From positions 1 through 64,000 of the forward strand of contig CAJNDS010000217.1 in NCBI GenBank assembly GCA_905221605.1: 64,000 bases of DNA, in the 5' to 3' direction. Position numbers and translations under genes: made by a program. Source of the DNA: Symbiodinium natans. Taxonomy: Eukaryota > Sar > Dinophyceae > Suessiales > Symbiodiniaceae. Positions within the stretch are counted from its first letter, which is position 1. Each line of letters opens with the position of its first letter. This document shows positions 10,509-21,343 of this stretch, piece after piece. Under the pieces are notes generated by a model. That model worked only from the letters and a program-made list of their open reading frames with translations, had not been told where the DNA came from and did no database searches.

Positions 10509-10859
10509 CAAGGCTGCTGTAGGTCTGTAGGTGGCGCAGAAGCAGGTAGCACCACGGGGACTTTCGAAGTCCAGATCACTCGCGACGGCGAGAGGCAATG
10601 CCTGCTGACTGTGCTGAAAGACGTGATGGTGGCAGAGATGGCGAAGCGGTGTTGCTTCCGAACCTGCGATGGCTGCTCCTACAACTTAGAGTCGATCGAA
10701 GTGCATGTGCGCACAAGGCGTACAAAATCAGAATCGAAGCATCGGCGTTTCCTCAAGAAGGTTCTCAAGGCCAGCCTCAAGATGAAGAAGAGGGAGGAGA
10801 AAGAAAAGGAGGCAGCAGCTGCGGCTCAGGCCGCGAAGGCCTTGGAGGTACTGGGGTGA
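10509..10859 (+). CDS. Possible terminal exon, basic coiled-coil protein
   Basis: The frame opens after a stop at 10,506; the likely acceptor is near 10,546 (GAAGCAG|G). It reads TTGTFEVQITRDGERQ, then a Cys-containing stretch (CCFRTCDGC), then a Lys/Glu/Ala-rich helix with KKVLKASLKMKKREEKEKE and a run of Ala, and ends in TGA. It lies near the right end of the inverted-repeat element. Whether it belongs to the element or to a host gene is unclear. Confidence 0.4.
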   Translation, partial: QGCCRSVGGAEAGSTTGTFEVQITRDGERQCLLTVLKDVMVAEMAKRCCFRTCDGCSYNLESIEVHVRTRRTKSESKHRRFLKKVLKASLKMKKREEKEKEAAAAAQAAKALEVLG

Positions 10860-11158
10860 ACGTGCAGTCAGTAGGAGTTGCAGTGCGTCGTATCGGGCAA
10901 AAAAGGCTCGGAGTTTGAGTGTGGCAAGTCTACATGAAGTAGCCACAAGTAGCCCAAAGCTACCGCACCTATTTATATATAGTCCGGAGATATTTATATG
11001 CAGTCCGGAAAGATTTATATATATCGTCCGGAGATCCTCCCCCCCTGAAACAGACATCCAGACCACGGGACCAGGGGACCAGAGGACCAAGGGGACCACC
11101 AGCGGGGCACCTTTTAAAAAAAGGAGGCCCGGGCCACACCTTTAAAAAAAAAAAGCCC

Positions 11159-11640
11159 CGCCGGTTGAGGGTTGAGGGTTGAGGGTTGAGGGTTTAGGGT
11201 TTAGGGTTCTGAGCCCCGAAACGCGCCTGGGCCCCCGAATGCCTGGCATCCATTTAGCGTCCAGGGTTTAGGCCTTCGGGTCATGAACCCTGTGCCCAAG
11301 CTCTCGTATGTAAGCACTGGAGCTTTCAAGCCTTCCTAGCACTCAAGCACACATGTGAGAGCTCCACATCAACTGGGGTTTGCAGTCTGTCGTTTAGGTT
11401 TAGGGTTTGGGGTTTAGGGTTTTGTAACCGAACAAGCTGTAAACAGAGCGCGTGTACATGCCAAAGCCCTGAACCCGGCCTAGCCCCGCAACTACAGGTC
11501 TGAAATGCTAGACCCCAATCCCCCAGTTCCCTGAACCCTCAACCCTGAACCTTAAGCCGTAAAACCCTACAACCCTGAAGCCTACAACCCTAAACCCGAC
11601 AACCCTGAAACCCCCTGGAGGACCAAGTGAACCCCCCCAT
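11159..11640. other. Intergenic or intron DNA, telomere-like repeats
   Basis: Short TTTAGGG and degenerate CCCTAAA runs with unique sequence between. No exon with clear borders is seen. Confidence 0.4.
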
Positions 11641-11760
11641 ATCCCAAACCCCAAACCCCAAACCCCAAACCCTAAACCCTAAACCCTAAACCCTAAACCC
11701 TAAACCCTAAACCCTAAACCTTAAACCCTAAACCCTAAACCCTAAACCCTAAACCCCCCA
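11640..11760. repeat. Telomeric array, (CCCTAAA)n
   Basis: CCCCAAA units pass into clean CCCTAAA heptamers. The array directly precedes an exon whose acceptor AGCAG|GTAC lies at 11,766. Confidence 0.95.
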
Positions 11761-11766
11761 AAGCAG

Positions 11767-12581
11767 GTACTCGCCATCCTGGGCTTCGGCATCGGCTTCT
11801 CAGAGAATGCCCCTGGCCCCAGCTTCCGGTGTTTAGGGTTTAGGGTTTGGGGTTTGGGGCTTTGGGGCTTTTGAGACTTTGGGGCTTTTGAGGCTTGGGG
11901 CTATTTGAGGGTTGTAGGGTTTGGGGTGGGGGGGGAGGAGGGAGGTTGGAGTTTTGCGATTTGGGGCTTTGGGGCTTTGAGGGTTGTAGGGTTTGGGGCG
12001 GGGGGAGGGGGGTTGGAGTTTTGGGTTTTGGGGGGGTGGAGACCCAGCTGCTTTTTCACTTTCCACGAAAGTCTCGAAACACAGGCTCTGAGAATCCTTT
12101 TCCGGACGTGCGCCTGCCGCACATGCTGAGCTCTTCTCATGGTTTCAGGTGTCTTTTGGGTTCCGGGCTGTCGGGCTGCAGGGGGGGTTGGCGCTCCGCG
12201 CTGGTTCTCAGCCGACACCATGAGTTCAGGTAGAGATTAATGGCCCGTATGTTGTAATCCCAAATAAACCCTAAACCCTAAACCCTAAACCCTCAACCCT
12301 CAACCCTAAACCCTAAATCCTAAACCCTAAACCCTAAACCCTAAACCCTAAACCCTAAACCCTAAACCTTAAACCTTAAACCCTAAACCCTAAACCCTAA
12401 ACCCTAACAACCCCCCTTCTCCTATTCGAGGTTTTACTTAGCACTGTCAGAGCCCGATGGTGAGGTGCTGTCGGTGATCGGCTTCGGCATGGAGGCGCAG
12501 ACTAGTGAGCAAGGCGTCTTTAGGTTGAATATCAGGGAAGCCTTTCAAGCCATAATTACTGGTAGATGGGGCACTACCTAG
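11767..12581 (+). CDS. Last exons of an unknown gene
   Basis: Exon 11,767-11,829 reads VLAILGFGIGFSENAPGP. The final exon, 12,431-12,581, opens at CGAG|GTTT and reads FYLALSEPDGEVLSVIGFG, then GVFRLNIREAFQAIITGRW and a TAG. A possible mini-exon at 12,188-12,230 (APRWFSADTMSS) lies between them. The intron has a ~74-bp G-rich tandem duplication (11,900-12,035) and a CCCTAAA array (12,262-12,410). The join between the first and last pieces was not proven. No family recognised. Confidence 0.4.
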
Positions 12582-13025
12582 GTCTGAGAGCGTTCTTTGC
12601 GGGTAGTTCTTGGCCGTCTTGGCCATTTTGGCTGCAAAGTTTGTCATGTGGCCGCTTTGTGCTAATGATGGTGTTTCTTTGTGCTTATTTTCACACGAGT
12701 TAGAATGTTTTTTTTGGCGCTCTCTGCACAATTAGCACTATTTAACATTATTTTAGCACAGTGTAGCATTATTTTGCATTATTTGTCACGATTTAGCACT
12801 ATTTAAGCACTATTTAAGCACTATCCAGCACTATTTAGCACAACTTTACAACAAGAAGGCTTCCATTAAATCTTTTGCAAGCGTCTCCGACGTAAGGTTT
12901 TAGGGTTTAGGGTTTAGGGTTTAGAGTTTAGGGTTTAGGGTTTGTAGGGTGCAGGGTGAGGGTTTGTGCAGTGTAGGGTTCTGAAGTTCATGTGAGCATG
13001 GCCACATCTGGCGCCGGCCCCGGGC
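12582..13025. other. A/T-rich intergenic DNA
   Basis: Positions 12,720-12,845 repeat TTAGCACTATT-like units irregularly. A TTTAGGG run lies at 12,898-12,945. No gene is supported; a gene border is likely here. Confidence 0.4.
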
Positions 13026-16000
13026 ATGTTGAAGCTGCTGTGCCTTGAATGGGCCTACCTCTTCTGGGACCCAGAGTCGGCTCCGAATTTTTAATTTTTA
13101 TTACTATTAGTATTCTTATTATTATTAGTATTATTATTATTAGTATTAGTATTAGTATTAGTATTAGTATTAGTATTAGTATTAGTATTAGTATTAGTAT
13201 TAGTATTAGTATTGGTATTGGTATTGGTATTATTATTATTATTAGTATTTGTATTACTATTATTATTATTATTATTTAGTTTTTCTTTTGTTTTCCTTTT
13301 AAGGGTTCAGGTTCCCTTCTATGAGCCCCTTGAGACCAAAGAGGGCATGCTTTTTTTTTGCCCAGGATACTCTTGGCTCTGGGTTTCTGTTTGGCTGTGC
13401 TCCCTGCCAGTTTTGGAGGGTTTTGGGTTTAGGGTTTAGGGTTTAGGGTTTAGGGTTTAGGGTTTAGGGTCTTATCTTCGCAGCCCCCCGCGGTCCGAGT
13501 GCCACGAGGCAGCCTGCTAGGGATGACGACGGCTCCTTCTCCACATGCGAGTGTGGAGGTGCCATTTCGCCCTCCGACGGATGGCGGCAAGCTCTACTCG
13601 GAGGCTGCCTCCGAGGCCCTGAGGCTCATGAAGGAATGCAGCCAAGTTCCATGCCACTGGGTTTGCAGCTATGGACCCTAAGTAGTCAATTGCCGCAGGA
13701 GGCTACAAGTAGCAGATGCTGGGACGCCCTAAACCCTAAACCCTAAACCCTAAACCCTAAACCCTAAACCCTAAACCCTAAACCCTAAACCCTAAACCCT
13801 AAACCCTAAACCCTAAACCCTACACCCTACACCCTACACCCTACCCCTAGACCCTAAACCCAGGCTACTCGCACCCGGGCGACCTCCAGGGCGCCTTCAC
13901 CTCACAAGGGTGGCCCGTCCGTGACATGACCGCGTTCAGCGAATACGGGCTGGGCGTGGCCACAGAGCTCCCTGCCAGTTTTGGAGGGTTTAGGGTTTAG
14001 GGTTTAGGGTTTAGGGTCTAGGGTTTAGGGTTTAGGGTTGAGGCTTTCGGGTTGAGGGTTCTGGGTTAAGGGTGCAGGGTTTCGGGTTTTGGGTTTTAGG
14101 TTTGGGTTTAGGTTTTAGGGTGCAGGGATTAGGGTTGAGGGTTTAGGGAGGAGCTGCAAGTGAAGTTGCCAGTGCAGGGAGGCCAGCATTCACGGGCATT
14201 CGCCTAGAGCGGTCGCTGAGTTTGAGTTCCGATGAACGCAAACCCCAAACCCCAAACCCTGAGCCCTAAACCCTAAAGAGTATCCTTAAACCCTAAACCC
14301 TAAACCCTAAACCCTAAACCCTAAACCCTAAACCCTAAACCCTAAACCCTAACCATAAACCCTAAACCCTAAACCCTAAACCCTAAACCCTAAACCCTAA
14401 ACCCTAAACCCTAAACCCTAAACCCTAAACCCTAAACCCTAAAACCCTAAACCCTAAACCCTAAACCCTAAACCCTAAACCCTAAACCCTAAACCCTAAA
14501 CCCAGGCTCATGAAGGCAGGCCTCCGGGGAGAGTGGCCGACGGAAGCTTCTCAGCCGCAGTTTCCCTCGGCGTCCTCGCCAGCGGAAGCTCGCGAGCAGC
14601 TCATCCTTCTTCGGGCGAGGAGTCCTGAGGCCGGTTTAGGGTTTAGGGTTTAGGGTTTAGGGTTTAGGGTTTAGGGTTCAGGGTTCAGGGTTTGGTGAAA
14701 TTCGGGGGTACCTTATTGGGGTCCTCATTACAAGGGAATCCTACTATTTGGGGGTCCATTTTGGGTTTTTGACCCAAATTATGGTCCCGTCTTGGGATGT
14801 CCCTACGATAAGGCTCCGCATCTTGTTCATCGCGGCAAACCCAGTTGTGAAGGGAACCCGCCATGTAGGACGCCGGCCACGAGATCTTCCACAAGCATGC
14901 CGAGAAGGCCTACATGGCGCTGTTGAGACCCAGCGCCTTCTGGGAGGAGGATGTCGAGAATCCGAGTGGCGAGGAGAGGCGCTACGGTTTTGTGACTTTT
15001 GTGGGCTGGAGGAAGCCGGATCTCTCCGGTGCTGCGGAGCTCTGGAAAGTCGAGGAAGGGCTCATGAAAGATCTCCAAGGGCAGAAGGACATCCATTTCT
15101 ACATCGTCCTTCCTCTTCCTGACGGCGTCAATTACGTCAACATTGTCGTTGGAAGGCCGCTAAAGGTCCCTTGGCTTGTATATGGGGTATATTCAGGGGC
15201 ACATAGGCGGTCCCCTTTTCATGTGAGCTGAAGGGACCATGCAACTACCCGTAAACCCTAAACCCTAAACCCTAAACCCTAAACCCTAAACCCTAAACCC
15301 TAAACCCTAAACCCTAAACCCTAAACCCTAAACCCTAAACCCTAAACCCTAAACCTAAGCCCTAAACCCGAAACCCTAAACCCTAAACCCTATAAACAAC
15401 CCTAGACCCTAAACCCTAGACTCCGATGACCCTAAACCCTAAACCCTAAAGCCTAACCCTAAACCCTAAACCCTAAACCCTAAACCCTAAACCCTAAACC
15501 CTAAACCCTAAACCCTAAACGCCAAACCCCAAACCCTAAACCCTAAACCCTAAACCCTGAACTCAAGGACGGCGAGACCCCGATGACCTTGATGGGGACC
15601 TCGAAATGGCACCAGAGGGCTGTCGCAAGAGCGGCCCCCGTGAGCTACTCATGGGTGAGAGTCTCGGTGGGCCTTTGGTTTAGGGTTTAGGGTTTAGGGT
15701 TCAGGGTTTCGGGTTTAGGGTTTAGGGCTGCGTATGTTTCCCTTGATTGGTTTATATAGTAGGATCATATCGGGGAGTATGGTGGGGCCTTTTTGGGGTA
15801 CTGTTATAATCTTGAAGAGGATTGTATTTAGTTTATAGTTTCCCTTGTTGGGTTTGAGAGGGATCATATTTAGTTGCATGTTCCGTTCTTGGGTTTAAGA
15901 GGACCACATTCAGTTTATATTTGCTACTTTCCCTGATTGGGTTTAAGAGGATCATATTTAGTCCTTATTTGGGTTTAAGGGGATCACATGTAGCTTACAT

Positions 16001-16570
16001 CTTCTTCAGGGGGTGTTAAGGGCCATCCTAGGAATTCACAGCGGCTCTTTCACGGGAAACGTTCTGCGAAAGACCGGGGTCATCCACTTGCAGCGAACGC
16101 TCGCCGTCGACTTCGGCGTGGGGCTGCCGGCGCTGGCGAAGGACGAAGACCCGAGAGCTCCTTTGGATGCTCACACCTTGAAGGCGTTTAGGGTTCAGGG
16201 TTTAGGGTTTAGGGTTTAGGGTTTAGGGTTTAGGGTTTTTAGGGACACCCTGAAGGCTGTGGGCTCCTCCTGCCCGTACGGCGGCTTTGGCATCCGTTGG
16301 AGGTATGCCCTGCCCAGGGATGAATTCTACGATGCTTTTCCCGCCTCCAGCGGCAAGAACCAAACTTGGATGCAAGACCCTCCGCCTTCTTCCGTACCGA
16401 AGCAGGCGCCGGGAAGATACCTCTACGATTCTTTCACGCGAGCCGAGACTTTCGCGGAACCCACTCCAGACAACCAGCAGGAGCCTCGACGCACTAAGAG
16501 TAACAGGAACTTGGGGACGTCGGAGGCTGGATGCCCCGGCAGAAGCAACAACAGACTCCCTAAGGCCCCA
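13026..16570 (+). CDS. Unknown protein, multi-exon gene
   Basis: Well-chained exons are 13,484-13,667, 13,864-13,966, 14,506-14,629, 14,869-15,165, 15,568-15,654, 16,010-16,185 and 16,243 to about 16,570. Joins keep frame with donors GC, GC, GC, GT, GT, GT. Possible 5' exons are 13,026-13,076 (MLKLLCLEWAYLFWDPE) and 13,311-13,349. Readable pieces are YSHPGDLQGAFTSQGWPVRD, GHEIFHKHAEKAYMALLRPS, ERRYGFVTFVGWRKPDL, KDIHFYIVLPLPDGVNYVN, TLAVDFGVGLPALAKDED and CPYGGFGIRWRYALPRDEF. This is a globular, charged protein of over 380 residues. I do not recognise the family. The donor at 16,185 is GC|GTTTAGGG, i.e. the telomeric repeat itself. The 3' end runs into CCCTAAA repeat, and the stop is not fixed. 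Confidence 0.55.
13095..13285. repeat. Microsatellite, ATT/AGT type
   Basis: About 30 units of TATTAG, TATTGG and TATTAT trinucleotide-derived repeats, AT-rich against GC-rich flanks. It sits in an early intron of the gene at 13.0-16.6 kb. Confidence 0.95.
13725..13860. repeat. Telomeric array, (CCCTAAA)n
   Basis: Clean heptamers with a short CCCTACA block at the end. The array is followed immediately by the acceptor CCCAG|GC of the exon at 13,864. Confidence 0.95.
14235..14503. repeat. Telomeric array, (CCCTAAA)n
   Basis: About 30 heptamers ending AAACCCAG|GCTC, so the last unit merges with the 3' splice site of the exon at 14,506. A G-strand array (13,985-14,150) lies at the opposite end of the same intron. 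Confidence 0.95.
14703..14815 (-). mobile_element. Repeat family C, copy 1 (reverse orientation)
   Basis: GGGGGTACCTTATTGGGG and GGGAATCCTACTATTTGGGG match, in reverse complement, 47,829-47,881; a partial match is at 29,309-29,339. A small hairpin (TGGGTTTTTGACCCA) follows. It lies in the intron before the exon at 14,869. Confidence 0.55.
15250..15560. repeat. Telomeric array, (CCCTAAA)n with interruptions
   Basis: About 35 heptamers broken near 15,355-15,450 by degenerate units. The array fills the intron between the exons ending 15,165 and starting 15,568. Confidence 0.95.
15730..16005. repeat. Degenerate ~60-bp tandem repeat in an intron
   Basis: Five loose copies of a unit like GGGTTTAAGAGGATCATAT followed by TTAGTTTATATTTCCCTTG. 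It occupies the intron between exons ending 15,654 and starting 16,010. Confidence 0.6.
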
Positions 16571-16705
16571 GGGCCCTCGACAACCCTAAGCAATAAGCCC
16601 CAAACCCTAAACCCTAACCCCTAAACCCTAAACCCCAAACCCCAAACCCTAAACCCTAAACCCCTAACCCCCAAACCCTAATCCCTAAACCCCTAAACCC
16701 CTACA

Positions 16706-18045
16706 ATGCCAAGCTCCTGGCATGCCAAGGGCTGGATTGACGAGGTTCTCCTCCCCAGAGCTGCCTTTGGGAGTTTGGGGTCCTCAGGTGGCGGCATTCG
16801 TTGCACCTCCTATCTAGGTGGGGGCAGGGGGGGGGTTAGGGCTTAGGGTTTGGGGTTTGGGGTTTGGGTTTAGGGCTTAGGGCTTAGGGTTTGGGGTGTT
16901 TCGAAAGTTGGGGGGGGGGGGCTCCGGGCTTAGGGTGGGGTTGAGGTCTTCAGATTTTTTGGTCTATTTTGGAGTTCTCCGTAAAGTTTTGTGAGAAAAC
17001 CCCCAGGTCACAACGCGCAAGCATTCTACAAGAAGCTCTTTGCCCTACTGGGCAAGCAAACCGGCCTCCCCCTCGAGTGGTGTGAGCCAAGCTTCGAACG
17101 AACTCCTTGGGAGAACCTCGTGGGCGCGGGAGGCGGTGATCATCGGGTTCTTAAGGGAGGGGGGGGGTCAGGGGGGCGTATGTAACCCAAGGGGCCCTAA
17201 GACTCCCCACTACTCCCTAAGGTGATGGTGGAGCTGCATCGGTCGATGTCGCGTTCATGTGCGGCGCGATGTTCTCCATGGCCAGCTTCGCCGCATCGAC
17301 GGAGGCGCGACTGGCAACTTCTGTCATCGCAGCTCCGTTGAGGAGTCGCAGCCACGTGCTCGCACCACACCGGCAGGTCGTGGAACAGGGGGGGTATGAT
17401 CCTAAAGCTGTCCCCGACATGCACGAAACGACGCAGACCCTGCCGGCATACCAGTGTGTGCTGGTCGGCAGGAAGGGCGTCAGCGTTCTCTTGGCTGCCG
17501 GAGGCAGCCCGGAGTCGATGGCGAGCGCTTTGGCTTCCATGAAGCTGGGCATCAACGAGCCAAACAGCTGGAGCGGCTGCCGGGCTCTTGAGTCTTTCCT
17601 CTACGACCACGTCGTGCGAAAGCTGGGCTCTCCCATGGACTCCAAGAAGAGCCCGCTGAACCAGCTCTTTCAGGCCGTCTTGCAAACTGGGTCCCACAAA
17701 GCATCGATCTCAGCTTTGAGAGAGGGCCGCATCGATCTGGCAAGTCTTGATAGCCACGTCCTTGACACTGAGCTGCAGATGAATCCCGGCCTCCTGAACG
17801 ACATCGAACTCCTCCCACATGCGCTGGGAGGAGGCCTCGACGTGCTCTGGCCCGCGCCGCCACTCGTGGTGTCCCGTTCGCGCCTGTCGCCCTGGACGAT
17901 TGCTCTGCTCAGTCGGAGTCTTCTCTGCCTCGGCCACCACGAGGAGGGCAGGGCGCTCCTAGAAGAGGCGGGCTTCAAGGCCTTTCAGCGCGTGACCGCT
18001 GCAGCATACCGGAGCTTCTCCACAGTCTTGTCTCCCCATCCCTGA
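16706..18045 (+). CDS. PhnD-type phosphate/phosphonate-binding protein (type 2 periplasmic fold)
   Basis: The exons are 16,706-16,817, 17,007 to 17,123 (GC donor) or 17,135 (GT donor), and 17,222-18,045 ending in TGA. All joins are phase 1, giving 350 or 354 residues. The fold markers are in family order: SVDVAFMCGA (ligand-loop region), NEPNSWSGCRALESFL (cf. NEPdSlSG), TGSHKASISALREGRIDLAS and LDSHVLDTEL (cf. GsHraS...DvaaiDsh), and near the C-terminus LVVSRSRLSPW. Bacterial relatives are substrate-binding subunits of ABC phosphate/phosphonate importers. No signal peptide is visible at the ATG and no permease or ATPase genes adjoin, so the role here is unknown. Spliceosomal introns rule out bacterial contamination. 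Ancient horizontal transfer is inferred. The start at 16,706 follows telomeric repeat and could be internal if a further exon lies upstream. Confidence 0.75.
16818..17006 (+). other. Intron of the PhnD-like gene
   Basis: GT...AG intron (CTAG|GTGGGG to CCCCAG|GTCA) with degenerate TTTAGGG-like, G-rich content. The second intron (17,124 or 17,136 to 17,221) is also G-rich. Confidence 0.6.
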
Positions 18046-19200
18046 TGCACTAGTTTCCGAGTTTCCGAGTTCCCTTCGCTGCGAGACTCAGCGAAAGTTT
18101 ACCTGCGGCACCCCGGCCGCGGTGACGTTGTCTGACGCAGCCTTTGGTGCGACCACCCCCCAAAAAGTGAGTTGGGGGAGGGGGTGGGGGGGGGGCCCTA
18201 AAGCCTAAACCCTAAACCCTAAACCCTAAACCCTAAACCCTAAACCTAAACCCTAAACCCTGAACCCTAAAGGGGCCGGGGGGGGTCGGCCTCCTGGCGC
18301 CACGAGAGGCCTCCCTGGATGGCATCTCCAGCGCGCTGGTCCTCTGGCGTTTCAAGCCCGGGGGCCCGAAGTTCTTTTGTTTACGAAAGCCTAAACCCTA
18401 AACCCTAAACCCTAAACCCTAAACCCTAAACCCTAAACCCTAAACCCTAAACCCTAAACCCTAAACCCTGAACCCTAAACCCTAAACCCTAAACTTGTTT
18501 TTTGTTGAATGATGCTTTTCCTTACTTAGTTTTCATCTGCTTGTGTTGTGTTTTTCTTAGTTAGGCCGGGAGGGCGCCTGAGGCAGGGCATCCTGCGCGA
18601 GGCCACTCGCTCACTCACTCAACTCACCGGTTTAGGGTCTAGGGTTTAGGGTATAGGGTTTAGGGTTTAGGGTTTAGGGTTTAGGGTCACCCTCGATGTG
18701 GTGTTGTGAGAATCCCTGGAGAGCCCAACCCCAGAGTATCCCCCCCCAAAAAGAACCCCTGGGGTGCCCCGCAGTGCCCAAACCCCAGCATGAACCCGCA
18801 AGTTCCTTTCCTGCAGGGAGGGGAGGCTCGATGTATAATAATTAGGGTTTAGGGTTTAGGGATTTAGGGTTTACTTGGAGTTCTTGGGCTTGAAGGCCTT
18901 TCAGGGGGTTTAGGGTTTAGGGTTGAATTGGGGTTTAGGGTTGGTTTAGGGTGTAGGGTTTAGGGTTTAGGGTTTAGGGTTTAGGGTTTTAGGGTTTTAG
19001 GGTGCGCCTGGGAGGGGTTTTGGGGTCAAGGGCTCCTCCTGACTCTACTTTAAATAATGAAGCTGTCCTTTCACCGGACCCTCAATTTTAAGCACCAAAC
19101 CCTAAGCCCCAAATCTCAAAGGGACGCCACGGAGGCCGGAGGCCTCTGCAAGCCTCTGCGTACCCTAACCCTGTACTTAAGCCCTAAATCCTGAACCCTC
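18046..19200 (+). CDS. Exon-like islands of an unknown gene
   Basis: Two good islands occur between telomeric arrays. The first, 18,273 to about 18,371, opens at AAAG|GGG and reads GLLAPREASLDGISSALVLW. The second, 18,565-18,629, reads PGGRLRQGILREATRSLTQL and ends at ACCG|GTTTAGGG, where the donor is the first telomeric unit. The arrays are 18,200-18,270, 18,392-18,495, 18,635-18,690 and 18,900-19,005. They may belong with the terminal exon at 19,619. No family recognised. Confidence 0.35.
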
Positions 19201-19201
19201 A

Positions 19202-19461
19202 AGACCAGGATAAAGAGAAATTGTATGTGGCATCATCATGAATGTACGTTTTTTAGTAATCTAGTCAAACTCGGTTGGTCAGCTGCTTGGACAAATTCAG
19301 AATGATACAACCACTTTGGATGAGTTTACTTAAGCTCTGCTTGTCAGCTGTTTAGACAAATAGCTTGGAACCCAGAGGTCTAAGTGAATTGAATATTTGA
19401 CCTTCCAAAGGCGCTTTGAATTCATTTACTTAAGCTCGGCTTGTCAGCTGTTTAGACAGCC
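19202..19461. repeat. Dispersed repeat with tandem GTCAGCTGTTTAGACA units
   Basis: Contains three spaced copies of TTACTTAAGCTCGGCTTGTC followed by AGCTGTTTAGACAA (around 19,270, 19,330 and 19,425). Its left end, AAGACCAGGAT...AAATTGTATGTGG, reappears inverted at 62,340-62,380, and the GCAGCTGTTTAGACAG unit at 62,300. A mobile-element remnant is likely. Confidence 0.55.
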
Positions 19462-19618
19462 CCCAGCCAGCCCCAGCCCCAGCCCCCCAGCCCCCCCCCG
19501 ACCCAGCCCCAGTCCCAAAGCAAAAAACAGCTTTCGGTCAAAACTTTCGGTCAAAACTTTCGGTCAAAACTCCCGACCTGAACCCTATACAATTTCTACT
19601 AAACCCTGAACCCCTAAC

Positions 19619-19705
19619 TTTCATATTGTTCGGCCCAACGAGCCCTTCCTCGCCGTCCCGAGGGTCGGCAAGAAGCGCGAATTCGCTGCCAGTGGCCCAG
19701 TGTGA
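19619..19705 (+). CDS. Probable terminal exon, unknown protein
   Basis: Reads FHIVRPNEPFLAVPRVGKKR with strong third-position GC, then stops at TGA. It is followed at once by a long CCCTAAA array. The upstream partner exons are probably at 18.3-18.6 kb, joining phase unproven. Confidence 0.4.
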   Translation, partial: FHIVRPNEPFLAVPRVGKKREFAASGPV

Positions 19706-19710
19706 AGTGT

Positions 19711-19990
19711 GAACCCTAAACCCTAAACCCTAAACCCTAAACCCTAAACCCTAAACCCTAAACCCTAAACCCTAAACCCTAAACCCTAAACCCTAAACCC
19801 TAAACCCTAAACCCTAAACCCTAAACCCTAAACCCTAAACCCTAAACCCTAACACCTAAACCCTAAACCCTAAACCCTAAACCCTAAACCCTAAACCCTA
19901 AACCCTAAACCCTAAACCCTAAACCCTAAACCCTAAACCCTAAACCCTAAACCCTAAACCCTAAACCCTAAACCCTAAACCCTACACCCT
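19711..19990. repeat. Long telomeric array, (CCCTAAA)n, ~39 units
   Basis: One of the longest and cleanest arrays in the window, with a single CCTAACA slip near 19,850. It begins 5 bases after a stop codon, so here it may be 3' flanking rather than intron sequence. Confidence 0.98.
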
Positions 19991-20337
19991 GAACCGCAAA
20001 GAGTCCATAACATTTGAGTTAAGAATTTCCCAAGGCCGTAGAAACTAAAGCTCAAAGGAAAGCTCGGCCACCCGAATTCTACCCCAATGCCGGGACACCA
20101 AACCTATCCACCCCTGAACATCCCTGTGTTCTCCTGAGCCTGAGAATTCCTCTCCCATCTGCCTTTGGGGTTCAGGGTTTCGAACTTTAGGGTAAATCCC
20201 CCGCCCCCCCACCACAAGGGATTTCAACTCCCCAGCCCCCTTGAACTGACCCTTCTAAGTCTCTTTAGAGTTTTAGGGGTTTAGGCTTTTAGGGGTGGAG
20301 GGGTTGAGGCTTTTAGGGGGCCCTCCAGTCCTTGCAG
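19991..20337. other. Unique intergenic DNA, no gene seen
   Basis: Ordinary sequence with weak TTTAGGG-like runs at 20,265-20,310. No exon is supported. Confidence 0.4.
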
Positions 20338-21310
20338 CCCAGACCTAAAGTGCCCGCAAGCAACCGCGGAGGATGCGGATGCCGCGGCCGCGGCCAAAGA
20401 AGCAAGAGACGAAAGGCCTCCCACTTGGTTGTGGCCGGTTTGAGGCGGACCCTTTGCCATTTGCCCAAGGGGTTGCGTTGAGCCGATAAAGCTCATGTCA
20501 TGGGACATTCTAATTCGCCCTCACCTTAGCTAGCTGAAAGAAGATAAGACTCACTTGAGTGCCACTTGAGCCTTCTTATGGGCTTGGGTAGTTCGGGTAT
20601 GAAAGAGGTTCTGGTAAGGTGAAGAGCACTAGGCCCTAAACCCTTAAACTCCCCAGGCAACCCTAAACCCTAACCCCCAAACCCTAAACCCTAGACCCCA
20701 AACCCCAAACCCTAAACCCCTACACCCCCTTGAGCTCCTTCCCCCAACTCGGGCGCCAGGCGCGAGAGGAACTCCGCCATCGGCATCGGCGCTACCTTTT
20801 GTGCCTCTGCCGCCCGACGCAGCATCGCACACATGTCACAACTGAAGCAGAAGCAAGTCGGGGTTTAGGGTTTAGGGTTTAGGGTTTAGGGTTTAGGGTT
20901 TAGGGTTTAGGGTTTAGGGTTTAGGCTCAGAACTTGAACTTTTTCAATTCCCTGCTAAGAACTAGTATCATAACTGAATCATGAGCAACCTAGGGTCCGG
21001 GGTTTAGGGCTCAGGCTAAGTCCATTGTGCTTGCATAGAAGGGGATAGGGAAAGAGAGCGAGGGCGAGAGCCAAAGCGAGAGCGAGAGCCAGAGCCAGAG
21101 AGAGAGAGAGAGAGACTCTCCCGTGGGGCACACGCACACATCTAAACACTTCACATCCTTGTGCCCTGGGCCATGCACCAGTAGTAACTCTTGGAACCTT
21201 CTTATCTTGAACCCGTACCTTTCCCGCCTCAGCTAGTCACGTCACGGCACTGTTGCACACCGACCATGAACTCACTGGCGCACGCCCTTAAGGATGTGCA
21301 GAGGAAGGAC

Positions 21311-21343
<33 letters not shown>

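Larger units (their letters stand above)
7247..11158 (+). mobile_element. Large element with inverted terminal repeats
   Basis: The left end (7,247-7,330) has GGGGCC, a T run, GTGTGGC, a C run, then CGCTGGTGGTCCCCTTGG and TCCTCTGG. The right end (11,050-11,158) is its inverse: CCAGAGGACCAAGGGG, ACCACCAGCG, then GCCACAC, an A run and GCCCC. The pair spans 3.9 kb and is flanked on both sides by telomeric repeat. Inside are several overlapping ORFs on the same strand and a hairpin at 9,958-10,042. The outermost bases blur into homopolymers, so exact ends and any target duplication are uncertain. The coding part resembles no transposase family I know. Confidence 0.6.
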
